Shown here: one piece after another, positions 56,234 through 64,000 of the stretch
How the letters are laid out: each line of letters begins with the position of its first letter
Position numbering within the stretch: position 1 is the first letter of the stretch
Assembly (NCBI GenBank): GCA_025361335.1
Contig: JANYAK010000038.1
Span: 1 to 64,000 of the forward strand
Length of the DNA: 64,000 nt
Origin: Coriobacteriia bacterium
GTDB lineage: Bacteria; Actinomycetota; Coriobacteriia; Anaerosomatales; PALSA-660
Direction of reading: 5' to 3'
Position numbers and translations under genes: made by a program
Notes under the pieces: model-generated
What the model was told of the DNA's origin: nothing
What the model saw: the letters and a program-made list of their open reading frames with translations, nothing else
Database searches by the model: none

Positions 56234-57346
56234 GTGCGCACCGTCGTACTGGACACGAACGTGTTGCTGTCCAACCCGGACGCCATCGCCGACTTCCCCG
56301 ATGCGGAAGTCATCATCCCCGACACGGTCCTGTCGGAGATAGACAAGCTCAAGACCGCGCGCGTCGATGCGGAACTGAAGTTCAAGGGACGACAGATCAG
56401 CCGCCTCCTGTTCGATCTGTCCGAGAAGGGCGCGCTGCAAGACGGCGTCGATCTTCCCACGGGGGGCCGCCTGCGCGTGGTGTCGCTGCGCAACGAGGGC
56501 AGCTTCCCCGAAGGCCTGAGCCCACGCAACGCCGACGACCGCATCCTTGCCATAGCCATCCAGTCGTGCGCGGAGGGATGTGATCGGCTCACCCTCGTCA
56601 CGAACGATCTCAACATGCTGCTCAAAGCGCAGACCTACGGCGTGGAGGTCGAGCGGATCGAGGGCGTCGACAGTTTCACCCGGCGGTTCATCGTGCGGCC
56701 GTTCCAACGCTACCGGATCCCGCTCACGATCCTCGCGGTCGCCCTCGCGGTGTTCGCCGCGATCATCTACCTCGTGACGTTCAGCCCGTTCGCCCTCGGC
56801 CGCCAGACCGGGGGCGTCGGCTCCCTGCCGACCGAGTTCGTCGATCAGCTGTCCGTCGACCAGCAGCAGGTCCTGACGTACCTGTACAAGCTGGAGGCCA
56901 ACCCCTCCGACCTCGCGACGACCCGGGCCCTGGCGATCCTCTACGACAGCATGTCGCAGCAGAACATCACCTACCTCCCCTACGCCATCAACCAGTACGA
57001 GGCATCCCTCAAGCTGGCGCCGGACGACCCCGACCTTCGCACCGACCTCGCGACCGCATACTACCGAGCGGGTAAGGCTGACCCGGCCATGAAGGAGATC
57101 TCGCAGGTCCTTCGCAAGAATCCGAGCCACATCAACGCGAACTTCAACCTGGGGATCTTCTACCTCAACGCGAAGCCCAAGCAGTACCAGAAAGCGGCGA
57201 ACCAGTTCAGCCGGGTCATCCGGCTCACCGAGAACAGTCCCAGCATGATAGACACCCTCAGCCGCGCCCGGTCGATGCTCGACAGCGTCGTCAAAGACGC
57301 CGCTGCCGCCGGGGATCCGATCTCGCTCAACGGAGGGACCCTGTGA
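56234..57346 (+). CDS. PIN-domain nuclease fused through a membrane helix to TPR repeats
   Basis: 370 residues from GTG 56234 (GAGG six bases upstream); the track start GTG 56171 would add 21 residues. Residues 1-140: PhoH-type PIN domain with RTVVLDTNVLLSNPDAI, PDTVLSEIDKLK, NADDRILAIA and LVTNDLNMLLKA, giving the four acidic positions. One transmembrane helix follows (RIPLTILAVALAVFAAIIYLVTF), then TPR-like repeats (LAPDDPDLRTDLATAYYRAGK, NPSHINANFNLGIFYLNAK). The PIN domain would be cytoplasmic and the TPRs outside. Stop overlaps trxB (GTGA). Confidence 0.8.
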   Translation: MRTVVLDTNVLLSNPDAIADFPDAEVIIPDTVLSEIDKLKTARVDAELKFKGRQISRLLFDLSEKGALQDGVDLPTGGRLRVVSLRNEGSFPEGLSPRNADDRILAIAIQSCAEGCDRLTLVTNDLNMLLKAQTYGVEVERIEGVDSFTRRFIVRPFQRYRIPLTILAVALAVFAAIIYLVTFSPFALGRQTGGVGSLPTEFVDQLSVDQQQVLTYLYKLEANPSDLATTRALAILYDSMSQQNITYLPYAINQYEASLKLAPDDPDLRTDLATAYYRAGKADPAMKEISQVLRKNPSHINANFNLGIFYLNAKPKQYQKAANQFSRVIRLTENSPSMIDTLSRARSMLDSVVKDAAAAGDPISLNGGTL

Positions 57347-58284
57347 CCGACGTCCTCGACATCGCCATCATCGGCGGAGGCCCGGCCGGATTGGCGGCCG
57401 CGCTCTACGGCGCGCGCGGCCGTGCGACGACGGTGGTCTTCGAGAGTTCCATGCCGGGCGGGCAGATCATCACCACCGACTGGATCGAGAACTATCCGGG
57501 CATGCCGGAGGGGCTCAACGGGTCGCGCATCGGTGAGCTCATGCACGCCCACGCCGAGAAGTTCGGCGCGCAGTTCCGCACGTTCGCCAAGGTCGAGTCC
57601 ATCCGGGCGCAGGATGGCGGCTTCGTCCTCACCTGCGATGACGGCGAGGAGTACCGCGCCCGCACGACGATCCTGGCGACCGGGGCGATCCCGGTCAGGC
57701 TGGGCATCCCGGGTGAGGCGGAGTACACGGGCCGAGGTGTCTCGTGGTGCGCCACGTGCGACGGCGCGCTGTTCCGGGGCAAGGAAGTCGCGGTGCTTGG
57801 CGGAGGGGACGCTGCCGTCGAGGAGGCGCTGTTCCTCACCCGATTCGCCGAGCGGGTCCATCTGATCCACCGCCGCGACGAGCTGCGGGCGGCCAAGTGC
57901 ATCCAGGAGAGGTGCTTCGCCAACGACAAGGTGGAGATGCACTGGAGCCGCTTGCCCGTCGAGATCATTGGGCATGAGGGGAGAGTCACCGGCGTGCGGC
58001 TGCAGTCCACGAAGGACGAGGCGGAGGAGGTACTCCCGGTGCAGGGCGTGTTCGAGTTCATCGGCGTCCATCCCGTGAGCGAGCTCGTGAGCGGACTGGC
58101 CGATCTCGCACCGGGCGGATGGGTGAAGGTCGACGGGTCCTGCATGACCTCGGCGCCGGGACTGTTCGCCGCCGGCGACGTGACCGACACGCCGCTCAAG
58201 CAGGTCGTCACCGCGGCCGGGCAGGGCGCGACCGCCGCGTTCGAAGCGATGCGTTTCGTCGATACCGGTGTCTGTACGTTGTAG
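57343..58284 (+). CDS. trxB: Thioredoxin reductase
   Basis: 313 residues from GTG 57343. FAD motif [18 protein letters not shown], redox pair CATC near 137 in [16 protein letters not shown](P)H motif [15 protein letters not shown] and the FAD-binding [23 protein letters not shown]. It reduces TrxA, whose gene follows 47 bases later. Translationally coupled to the PIN-TPR gene. Confidence 0.97.
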   Translation: MTDVLDIAIIGGGPAGLAAALYGARGRATTVVFESSMPGGQIITTDWIENYPGMPEGLNGSRIGELMHAHAEKFGAQFRTFAKVESIRAQDGGFVLTCDDGEEYRARTTILATGAIPVRLGIPGEAEYTGRGVSWCATCDGALFRGKEVAVLGGGDAAVEEALFLTRFAERVHLIHRRDELRAAKCIQERCFANDKVEMHWSRLPVEIIGHEGRVTGVRLQSTKDEAEEVLPVQGVFEFIGVHPVSELVSGLADLAPGGWVKVDGSCMTSAPGLFAAGDVTDTPLKQVVTAAGQGATAAFEAMRFVDTGVCTL

Positions 58285-58331
58285 AATGCGTTGGCGCGCA
58301 GGCGATTGCGCACCCGATGAGAGGGGCTCTC

Positions 58332-58661
58332 GTGAGCGAGAATCTGGTCCATATCACGGATGACGGCTTCGAGGAGTCGGTCACACGCAGCAGCCTGCCG
58401 GTCGTTCTGGACTTCTGGGCGCCCTGGTGCGGGCCGTGCCGGATGATGGAGCCCGTGCTCGACGAGCTCGCCTCCGAGTACGCGGGCAAGGTGGTCGTCG
58501 GCAAGCTCAACGTCGACGAGAATCCCAAGACCGCCATGGCCTACGACATCCTGTCCATCCCGACCTTGCTGGTGTTCTCCGGCGGCGCGGTCGTCAAGAA
58601 GCTGGTGGGCGCGATGCCCAAGAAGCGGCTTGTCGAGGAACTCGCTCCTTGGGTCGGATAG
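58332..58661 (+). CDS. trxA: Thioredoxin
   Basis: 109 residues from GTG 58332, preceded by AGAGGGG; ATG 58317 is an alternative. [22 protein letters not shown] holds the WCGPC active site, and [15 protein letters not shown] the cis-proline. It is the substrate of the adjacent thioredoxin reductase and a general disulfide reductant. Confidence 0.97.
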   Translation: MSENLVHITDDGFEESVTRSSLPVVLDFWAPWCGPCRMMEPVLDELASEYAGKVVVGKLNVDENPKTAMAYDILSIPTLLVFSGGAVVKKLVGAMPKKRLVEELAPWVG

Positions 58662-58691
58662 TCCCTGACACCACCGGCGAAAGGCGCTGCC

Positions 58692-58937
58692 ATGTGTGAG
58701 AGCGGCATCAATGCGGAGCAGCTGCGGGTCTCCATCGGCCACACAGAGGAGGCCATCGGGATGGCGCAGAAGTGGCTTGAGGATCTGCACCACCTCGCGG
58801 ACCACGGGAAGCAGCATGACGCGAGTGCTCAGCTGGCACAGGTGACCGTCATGTTGGGCGAAGCACGGGTGAAGCTCGAGAAGGCCGCCGACGCGCTCGG
58901 CGGGGGCAGCCCGGACGTGACGGTCGAGCTGGTCTGA
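58692..58937 (+). CDS. Small helical protein of unknown function
   Basis: 81 residues. Almost entirely amphipathic helix: INAEQLRVSIGHTEEAIGMA and a second helix with AQLAQVTVMLGEARVKLEKAADAL, suggesting a helical hairpin. Several histidines (HTEE, HHLADHGKQHD) could bind metal. No family recognised. It follows trxA by 30 bases and ends just before a strong terminator. Confidence 0.7.
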   Translation: MCESGINAEQLRVSIGHTEEAIGMAQKWLEDLHHLADHGKQHDASAQLAQVTVMLGEARVKLEKAADALGGGSPDVTVELV

Positions 58938-58966
58938 GCGCCCCGCTCACGGCGACACTGACGAAC

Positions 58967-59005
58967 ACACGCCCGGCCACCCCTTGACGGGGAGGCCGGG
59001 CGTGT
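58967..59005 (+). terminator. Terminator after the trx cluster
   Basis: ACACGCCCGGCC / GGCCGGGCGTGT is a 12-bp stem whose loop can add CCCC/GGGG. TTACATTCTTG follows. It overlaps the nikR promoter. Confidence 0.7.
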
Positions 59006-59029
59006 TACATTCTTGCCGTTTCGTGTTAC
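58984..59029 (+). promoter_or_regulatory. nikR promoter with CGTGTTAC direct repeats (putative NikR operator)
   Basis: TTGACG (58984-58989), 16-base spacer, TACATT (59006-59011). CGTGTTAC occurs at 59001-59008 and again at 59022-59029; GTGTTAC copies are separated by 14 bases. GTGTTAC-N14-GTAACAC is a reported NikR site type in other phyla, but here both halves point the same way. Confidence 0.5.
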
Positions 59030-59048
59030 GCAACGGCGGGAGTGGCCA

Positions 59049-59468
59049 GTGGGCAACCTTGTGCGGTTCAGCGTGGCGATGGATGAGGCGCTGCTCGACC
59101 GGTTCGACGGGATGGTCGCCCGCCGCGGGAGTGCGGTGAACCGTTCAGAGGCGGTCAGAGACCTCGTCCGCAGGGCGCTCGTCGAGGCCGAATGGGAAGC
59201 GTCCGACCAAGAGATCGTCGGGACGATCACGATGGTGTTCGACCACCACGCCACCGACCTGTCCGACAAGCTCGACTCCCTTCAGCACGCGCACCACGAA
59301 CGGATCATCTCGTCGATGCATGTGCATCTGGACGCGCACAACTGCCTGGAAGTCATCGTGGTGAGGGGGACGAGCGCGGAGGTGCGCTCGATCGCCGACG
59401 CCCTTCTGGGGACCAAGGGCGTCAAACACGGGAAACTCGTGCCCACCACCACCGGACGCCACCTCTAG
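59049..59468 (+). CDS. nikR: Nickel-responsive regulator NikR
   Basis: 139 residues from GTG 59049 (GGGAG upstream). N-terminal ribbon-helix-helix ([37 protein letters not shown]) and a C-terminal ACT-like metal domain with HAHHERI and [13 protein letters not shown], supplying the square-planar His, His and Cys nickel ligands. Nickel-bound NikR represses nickel uptake; the transporter genes begin 15 bases downstream. Confidence 0.96.
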   Translation: MGNLVRFSVAMDEALLDRFDGMVARRGSAVNRSEAVRDLVRRALVEAEWEASDQEIVGTITMVFDHHATDLSDKLDSLQHAHHERIISSMHVHLDAHNCLEVIVVRGTSAEVRSIADALLGTKGVKHGKLVPTTTGRHL

Positions 59469-59482
59469 GGAGCACGAGCGGA

Positions 59483-60415
59483 TTGCACATCCCCGACGGC
59501 ATGCTGGACGCGAAGACGATGGCGGGTACCTGGGCCGTGGCGGCGACGGGTCTCGGCATCGGCGTGCGGGCGGTGCGCACACGGATGACCGACGGCCGCT
59601 TGGTGCTCATGGCCGTGCTGGCCGCGCTCGTGTTCGCGCTGCAGATGCTCAACTTCCCGGTCGCCGGAGGCACCTCGGGCCATTTCGCGGGGGGAGCGCT
59701 CGCCGCGGTCCTGCTGGGGCCGTGGCCGGCGATGATCGTCATGTCGGCCGTCTTGGTGGTGCAGGCCTTCTTCTTCGCGGATGGGGGCGTCATCTCACTT
59801 GGCGCGAACATCGTGAACATGGCGGTGGTCGCGCCTCTCGTCGGATGGTGGGTCTACAGCCTGGCGGTGCGGATCAGCGACACACGGAGCGCCCGCATGG
59901 CTGGGGCGTTCGTCGCCGCCTGGGCCGCGTGCGTGGCCGCCGCGCTCGCGGCGGCGCTCATGCTGTGGGCGTCGGGCGCCGCACCGCTCCTCTTCCTCGC
60001 CGGAGCGATGACGTTCTGGCACGCGCTCATCGGAGTCGGGGAGGGTCTGGTCACCGCGGGGCTCGTGGGATATGTGTTCCGCCTGCGGCCCGACCTGATG
60101 CGTGCCGACACGGAGATCCTGCGGCCGCGGGGGCTCGCGCTCTCGCTGGGCGCGGTCGCTGTGGCGGCCACCGGCCTCTCCCTCCTCGCCTCACGGGCAC
60201 CGGATGGCCTGGAGACCGTCGCGGGGACCCTCCCGTCGCTCGGCGGCGCGGGCACCGCGTCGAAGCTCAGCCCGATGGCCGGCTACATCGTCCCCGGTAT
60301 CGCGAACGAGGCGCTGGTGGGCGTCCTCGCCGGACTCGTCGGCCTGATCATCACCAGCGTCGCCGTGTACTTGGGGTTGCGCTCGCTCCGCTCGCGAAGA
60401 GCGGCCCGGGGATGA
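59483..60415 (+). CDS. nikMN: Nickel ECF transporter substrate-specific component NikM fused to NikN
   Basis: 310 residues from TTG 59483; this start is fixed by the family N-terminus MHIPDGML, whose Met1-His2 amino-terminal group coordinates the metal. About eight hydrophobic helices; LNFPVAGGTSGHFAGGALAAVLLGP is the CbiM/NikM core. Residues about 230-300 contain RAPDGLETVAG, the PDGLE (NikN) domain, so M and N are one chain. NikR control and the downstream hypF favour nickel over cobalt. Confidence 0.94.
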   Translation: MHIPDGMLDAKTMAGTWAVAATGLGIGVRAVRTRMTDGRLVLMAVLAALVFALQMLNFPVAGGTSGHFAGGALAAVLLGPWPAMIVMSAVLVVQAFFFADGGVISLGANIVNMAVVAPLVGWWVYSLAVRISDTRSARMAGAFVAAWAACVAAALAAALMLWASGAAPLLFLAGAMTFWHALIGVGEGLVTAGLVGYVFRLRPDLMRADTEILRPRGLALSLGAVAVAATGLSLLASRAPDGLETVAGTLPSLGGAGTASKLSPMAGYIVPGIANEALVGVLAGLVGLIITSVAVYLGLRSLRSRRAARG

Positions 60416-61311
60416 GTGCGGATATCCGCCCCGGCGACGGGGCTCCCACCGCCACCCCGCCCGCGCCGGGCCTCCACCGCGACGCGCACGAGCACAACGG
60501 CGAGGTCCATCGTCACGTCCACCACCACCCCGAGAGGGCGGGACCGGGACACGATCACGGCCACGGGCAGGGGCTCGAGAGGCTCACATACCTTGTCTCT
60601 CCGATCCACGACCTGGACCCGAGGGCGAAGATCGTCGGCGCGATCGTGCTCATCCTCGCGATCGTCCTGTCCCCGCCGATGCGGGCGGCCGAGTTCATCG
60701 GGCTGTGGGCCCTCCTGCTGTCCGCGGCGGCGATCGGGCGCCTGCCGCTGCGCTGGGTGCTTGCGCGCGCGGCGGTGGTCCTTCCCGTGGCCGGCACGAT
60801 CGCGCTGTTCGCTCCGCTCGCCCGCGGCGGCTCGCTTTCGGTCGGGGGGGTCGCCGGCGCCTATGCGGGTGGCGGCTGGGTAGCGGCGTGGGCGATACTC
60901 TCGAAGGCCTTCCTCGCGGTGACCGTCACGGTCGTGCTCTCGGGGACAACGCCGACGTCGAAGATCATCCGCGGGCTCGAGTCCTTGCGGGTGCCCGACG
61001 TCTTCATCGCCCTGTTCTCCTTCCTCTACCGCTACACCGACGTCTTCCGCGCACAGCTGCGATCCCTGCGCACGGCGCTCGAGAGCCGCGCCCCTTCGAT
61101 GCCGCGGGTCCGGCGCTGGAGGCTGTACGGCAATCTGGCGGGCAACCTGTTCCTGCGCGCGTATGACCGCGGCGAGCGCATCCACCAGGCCATGCTGTGT
61201 CGCGGGTTCAGCGGCAGCCTCCCCACCGCCGACACGCTCGGCCTGTCCGCCGCGGACGCGCTCCTGATGCTGGTGGTCCTACTGGCCGCCGCGGCCGTCG
61301 CGCTCTACTGA
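60412..61311 (+). CDS. cbiQ: ECF transporter transmembrane component NikQ/CbiQ with His-rich N-terminus
   Basis: 299 residues from ATG 60412, overlapping nikMN (ATGA). The first 50 residues are histidine-rich (HRDAHEHNGEVHRHVHHH, GHDHGHG) and could hold nickel in the cytoplasm. The CbiQ domain follows: SPIHDLDPRAKIVGAI, LLSGTTPTSKIIRGLESLRVP and the coupling motif RGERIHQAMLCRGF. It joins the substrate component to the ATPase. Confidence 0.94.
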   Translation: MSADIRPGDGAPTATPPAPGLHRDAHEHNGEVHRHVHHHPERAGPGHDHGHGQGLERLTYLVSPIHDLDPRAKIVGAIVLILAIVLSPPMRAAEFIGLWALLLSAAAIGRLPLRWVLARAAVVLPVAGTIALFAPLARGGSLSVGGVAGAYAGGGWVAAWAILSKAFLAVTVTVVLSGTTPTSKIIRGLESLRVPDVFIALFSFLYRYTDVFRAQLRSLRTALESRAPSMPRVRRWRLYGNLAGNLFLRAYDRGERIHQAMLCRGFSGSLPTADTLGLSAADALLMLVVLLAAAAVALY

Positions 61312-61324
61312 AGAGAGGTCCACC

Positions 61325-62059
61325 GTGCCGAGTGCAGCCCTCGAGCTTCGAGCCGTGCGTTACAGCTACCCTGACGGGACCGTCGCCCTCTCGGGGATCG
61401 ACCTCGTCGTCGGCGAGGGAGAGTCCGTGGCGCTGCTCGGACCGAACGGGGCCGGCAAGTCGACTCTGCTGCTGCACCTCAACGGAATCCTGCGACCCGC
61501 GGAAGGCGCCGTGAGTATCGGAGGCGTGCGTCTGGAGGAGGGGACCCTGCGCGTCGTGCGAGCGCGGGTGGGCATGGTGTTCCAGGATCCGGACGACCAG
61601 CTGTTCATGACGACGCTGTACGACGACGTGGCGTTCGGTCCTCTCAACATGGGCCTCGCTCGCGACGACGTCGATGCGCGGGTCCACGAGGCTCTCCACG
61701 CGGTCGGTCTGGCGGAGTCGGCGTCCCGTCCCGCACAGCATCTGAGTTTCGGCCAGCGCAAGCGCGCCGCCTTGGCCACCGTGCTCTCGATGCGTCCCGG
61801 GTTGTTGGTGCTCGACGAGCCGACCTCCAACCTGGACCCGAGGGCGCGGCGGGAGATGATCGCCCTTTTGGACGCGCTCCCCGCGACAAAGATCCTCGCC
61901 ACGCACGACATGGACTGTGCGGCATCCCTGTGCCGTCGTGCGGCCGTCATCGACGGGGGTCGTATCGTGGCCGACGGGCCGTCGTCCGAGATCATGCGCG
62001 ATGCGGTCCTTCTGGAGGCGCATGGTCTCGAGCGACCGACTGCTACACTCGCGTCATGA
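61325..62059 (+). CDS. cbiO: ECF transporter ATPase NikO/CbiO
   Basis: 244 residues from GTG 61325. Walker A GPNGAGKSTLLLHLNG, Q loop VFQDPDDQLF, signature LSFGQRKRAALATVL, Walker B LLVLDEPTSNLDP and ATHDMD. It energises nickel uptake with NikMN and NikQ. Stop overlaps the next gene (ATGA). Confidence 0.96.
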   Translation: MPSAALELRAVRYSYPDGTVALSGIDLVVGEGESVALLGPNGAGKSTLLLHLNGILRPAEGAVSIGGVRLEEGTLRVVRARVGMVFQDPDDQLFMTTLYDDVAFGPLNMGLARDDVDARVHEALHAVGLAESASRPAQHLSFGQRKRAALATVLSMRPGLLVLDEPTSNLDPRARREMIALLDALPATKILATHDMDCAASLCRRAAVIDGGRIVADGPSSEIMRDAVLLEAHGLERPTATLAS

Positions 62060-62706
62060 AGAAGTCCCAGCGGCCCATTCCCGCACAGAACTACGTACCG
62101 GCGGCGAACGCCCCCTCCTTCTGGGAATGCCCGGGGTGCGGCTTCCTGAGCAGCGACGTGATGCTCGCGGACGCGGCGACGCCGTGCTCCCGGTGCGGCG
62201 CCTCCGGGGTAGAGCGTCGCGTCTTCCCCAACGAGCGTCTGCGCCACCTTGACGAGCGCATCCGCGCCTACCACTCGGAGTCCGAGTCCGAGATCGTCGT
62301 GATCCTGGGCGCCACCTTCCTGGAGACACTGCTCGAGGACCTCCTCGACCGCATCATGAGCGCTCATGGGGCCGACGTCGCCGTCCGCTCGATGGTCCTG
62401 GACAACGTGCGGGCCGTCGGGCAGCGGATCGGGAGGCTGTTCCCGCAACTGACCGCCGAGGAGTTCGAGGCGGCAGCCCTGGAACTGGGCTTCCGTGACT
62501 TCCCGAAGCGCTGGCGGCGCATCAGAGAGGCACGCAATGCGTTCATCCACGACACGCCGTATCGGGAGGCCCCGGGAGGGCTCGACGAGTCGACCGCCCT
62601 GCGGACCATGGAACTGATCGACCAGTCGTATCTGCTGTTCGTCTCGATGAACAACCGGTTCGTGGCCGACGGCCACCGCGGCCTGGGACCCGTGCGCAGG
62701 CCATGA
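62056..62706 (+). CDS. Zinc-ribbon protein with HEPN-like Rx4H motif
   Basis: 216 residues from ATG 62056. An N-terminal zinc ribbon has CPGC (25-28) and CSRC (44-47). The rest is helical; REARNAFIHDTPY contains R160-N-A-F-I-H165, the RNxxxH form of the HEPN RNase/toxin motif. It is coupled by 4-base overlaps to nikO upstream and hypF downstream, so it is expressed with the nickel genes. Whether it cleaves RNA is unknown; non-catalytic HEPN-like helical domains also exist. Confidence 0.7.
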   Translation: MKKSQRPIPAQNYVPAANAPSFWECPGCGFLSSDVMLADAATPCSRCGASGVERRVFPNERLRHLDERIRAYHSESESEIVVILGATFLETLLEDLLDRIMSAHGADVAVRSMVLDNVRAVGQRIGRLFPQLTAEEFEAAALELGFRDFPKRWRRIREARNAFIHDTPYREAPGGLDESTALRTMELIDQSYLLFVSMNNRFVADGHRGLGPVRRP

Positions 62707-64000
62707 CGGTCGCCGCGCGAATCCGCGTCACGGGCGTCGTCCAAGGCGTCGGCTTCCGCCCCTTCGTCTACAACCTGGCTCGGTCGCTGGCCCTGACGGG
62801 GTGGGTGAACAACGACTCTCAGGGCGTCAACGTGGTCGTCGAGGGCTCTCCCGCAGCCGTCGAGCGTCTCGCGGCGGAGTTGCGCGACCTGGCCCCCGCG
62901 CGCGCCGTGATCGAGACCCTCGATGTGGAAGCGATCCCGCCCGAAGGGTTCACCGACTTCACGATCCGCGAATCGGGATGCGCGGACGGCGCCATGACGC
63001 TCGTCTCCCCCGACATCGCGACGTGTCCGGCGTGTCTCGCCGAGATGCGTGCACCCGGGGACCGGCGCTATCGCTACCCGTTCGTGAACTGCACGAACTG
63101 CGGCCCGCGCTTCACCATCATCGAGGACGTGCCGTACGACCGGCCGATGACGACGATGCGCGACTTCCCGATGTGTCCGGACTGCGCGGCCGAGTACGCG
63201 GACCCCGCCGATCGGAGGTTCCACGCCCAGCCCAACGCCTGTTCCGTCTGCGGGCCACGGCTGTACCTGTCGGGCAAGGGCCGCGTGAGCACCGGCTGGG
63301 AGTGGGACGCCGCGATGGAGCGGACTCCCCGCCTCCGGCGAGACCCGGGCGACGAGGGGAGGCGGACCGGAGACATCCTGCAGGCGGTCACGTTCATGCT
63401 GAGCGGCGGCGAGATCGTGGCGCTCAAGGGGCTCGGCGGATTCCACCTCGCCTGCGACGCCACGAACGAGGCCGCGGTGTCCCGACTTCGCGACCGCAAG
63501 CGCCGCTGGGGCAAACCGTTCGCCGTGATGTTCCCCACGCTCGAGATGGCCCGAGCGTACTGCGAGATCGATGACACCGAAGCGGCGCTCCTCGAAGGCA
63601 GCGTTCGCCCAATCGTTCTGCTGAGGCGACGCGACGGAGCCGCGGGGAAGCCGACCACGGGATCCGACGGCGGACGGCTTGCGCCGTCGATCGCTCCCGG
63701 GCTGGCCGAGATCGGCGTCATGCTGCCCTACACGCCGCTGCACCATCTGCTGCTGGACGTCTTCGGCGGCCCGCTCGTCATGACCTCGGGCAACCTCTCG
63801 GACGAGCCCATCGCGACCGGCAACGCCGAGGCCATGGCGCGGCTTTCGCCGATCGCCGACGCGTTCCTCCTGCACGACCGCGGGGTCCGCTCGCGCTATG
63901 ACGACTCCGTGGTGCGCGTCGTGTCGGGCCGGACCGAGATGGTCCGTCGGGCGCGCGGGTACGCCCCGTTCCCCCTGCACCTCCCGTCCGCCTCAGCCCT
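62703..64000 (+). CDS. hypF: Carbamoyltransferase HypF (3' end outside window)
   Basis: 432 codons present and open at the right edge, roughly the first 55-60 per cent of the family length. Acylphosphatase domain (IRVTGVVQGVGFRPFVYNLA), two zinc fingers (CPACLAEM ... CTNCGPRF; CPDCAAEY ... CSVCGPRL), then the YrdC-like domain (GGEIVALKGLGGFHLACDA, LPYTPLHHLLL, VMTSGNLSDEPI). HypF makes the cyanide ligands of NiFe hydrogenase from carbamoyl phosphate with HypE. It is coupled to the HEPN-like gene (ATGA). Confidence 0.97.
   Translation, partial: MTVAARIRVTGVVQGVGFRPFVYNLARSLALTGWVNNDSQGVNVVVEGSPAAVERLAAELRDLAPARAVIETLDVEAIPPEGFTDFTIRESGCADGAMTLVSPDIATCPACLAEMRAPGDRRYRYPFVNCTNCGPRFTIIEDVPYDRPMTTMRDFPMCPDCAAEYADPADRRFHAQPNACSVCGPRLYLSGKGRVSTGWEWDAAMERTPRLRRDPGDEGRRTGDILQAVTFMLSGGEIVALKGLGGFHLACDATNEAAVSRLRDRKRRWGKPFAVMFPTLEMARAYCEIDDTEAALLEGSVRPIVLLRRRDGAAGKPTTGSDGGRLAPSIAPGLAEIGVMLPYTPLHHLLLDVFGGPLVMTSGNLSDEPIATGNAEAMARLSPIADAFLLHDRGVRSRYDDSVVRVVSGRTEMVRRARGYAPFPLHLPSASA

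Overview
The window looks like chromosomal DNA of a high-GC, anaerobic or facultative actinobacterium. I suspect a Coriobacteriia-like lineage (OPB41/Anaerosomatales type), inferred from gene order and content only. The evidence is the block mfd - prsA-like - mazG - eno - pyk - divIC - DUF501 - ppx, the dnaK-grpE-dnaJ-hspR operon with a HAIR-like operator, selenocysteine machinery, a multihaem cytochrome and a nickel ECF transporter next to hypF. GTG and TTG starts and 4-base stop/start overlaps are frequent.

Layout. 1-6.3 kb: the 5' part of a secreted beta-propeller/DUF5648 protein, the selenocysteine tRNA (selC), a 19-haem NapC/NirT-type cytochrome built on a 74-residue tandem repeat, a small membrane protein and an OmpR-type two-component pair. 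6.3-11.7 kb: selenium operon selD-yedF-selA-selB-GNAT on the minus strand; SelD is itself a selenoprotein with an in-frame TGA. 11.8-17.4 kb: an EAL protein, a coupled corrinoid-binding / TPR / glycosidase-like trio, and a class I tRNA with a UAA anticodon. 17.5-28.5 kb: housekeeping block from ppx up to mfd, with a very long hairpin between eno and pyk. 28.7-44.5 kb: mixed housekeeping genes (nth, DUF554, NYN nuclease, slipin, DUF255, DEAD helicase, threonine aldolase, DedA, a MacB-like ABC exporter) and a YhaO/YhaN-like pair in which the ATPase is frameshifted.

44.6-53.8 kb: the heat-shock operon dnaK-grpE-dnaJ-hspR followed by a lipoprotein gene and a short C-terminal remnant of clpB; then a ferredoxin, a UDG-like protein, a sugar-nucleotide epimerase and lon. 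53.9-58.9 kb: a secreted membrane protein, a small membrane protein, an unusual PIN-membrane-TPR protein overlapping trxB, then trxA and a helical small protein. 59.0-64 kb: nikR and a nickel ECF transporter (nikMN, cbiQ-type nikQ, cbiO-type nikO), coupled by 4-base overlaps to a zinc-ribbon/HEPN-like gene and to hypF, which runs off the right edge.

How it fits together. The sel genes and selC supply selenocysteine; nikR, the transporter and HypF supply nickel and cyanide ligands for NiFe hydrogenase. The multihaem cytochrome suggests quinol-linked extracytoplasmic electron transfer. No CRISPR array, insertion sequence, rRNA or phage module was seen. The most unusual items are the class I UAA tRNA, the clpB remnant, the eno-pyk hairpin, the PIN-TM-TPR fusion, the HEPN-like gene inside the nickel operon and the corrinoid/TPR/glycosidase trio.
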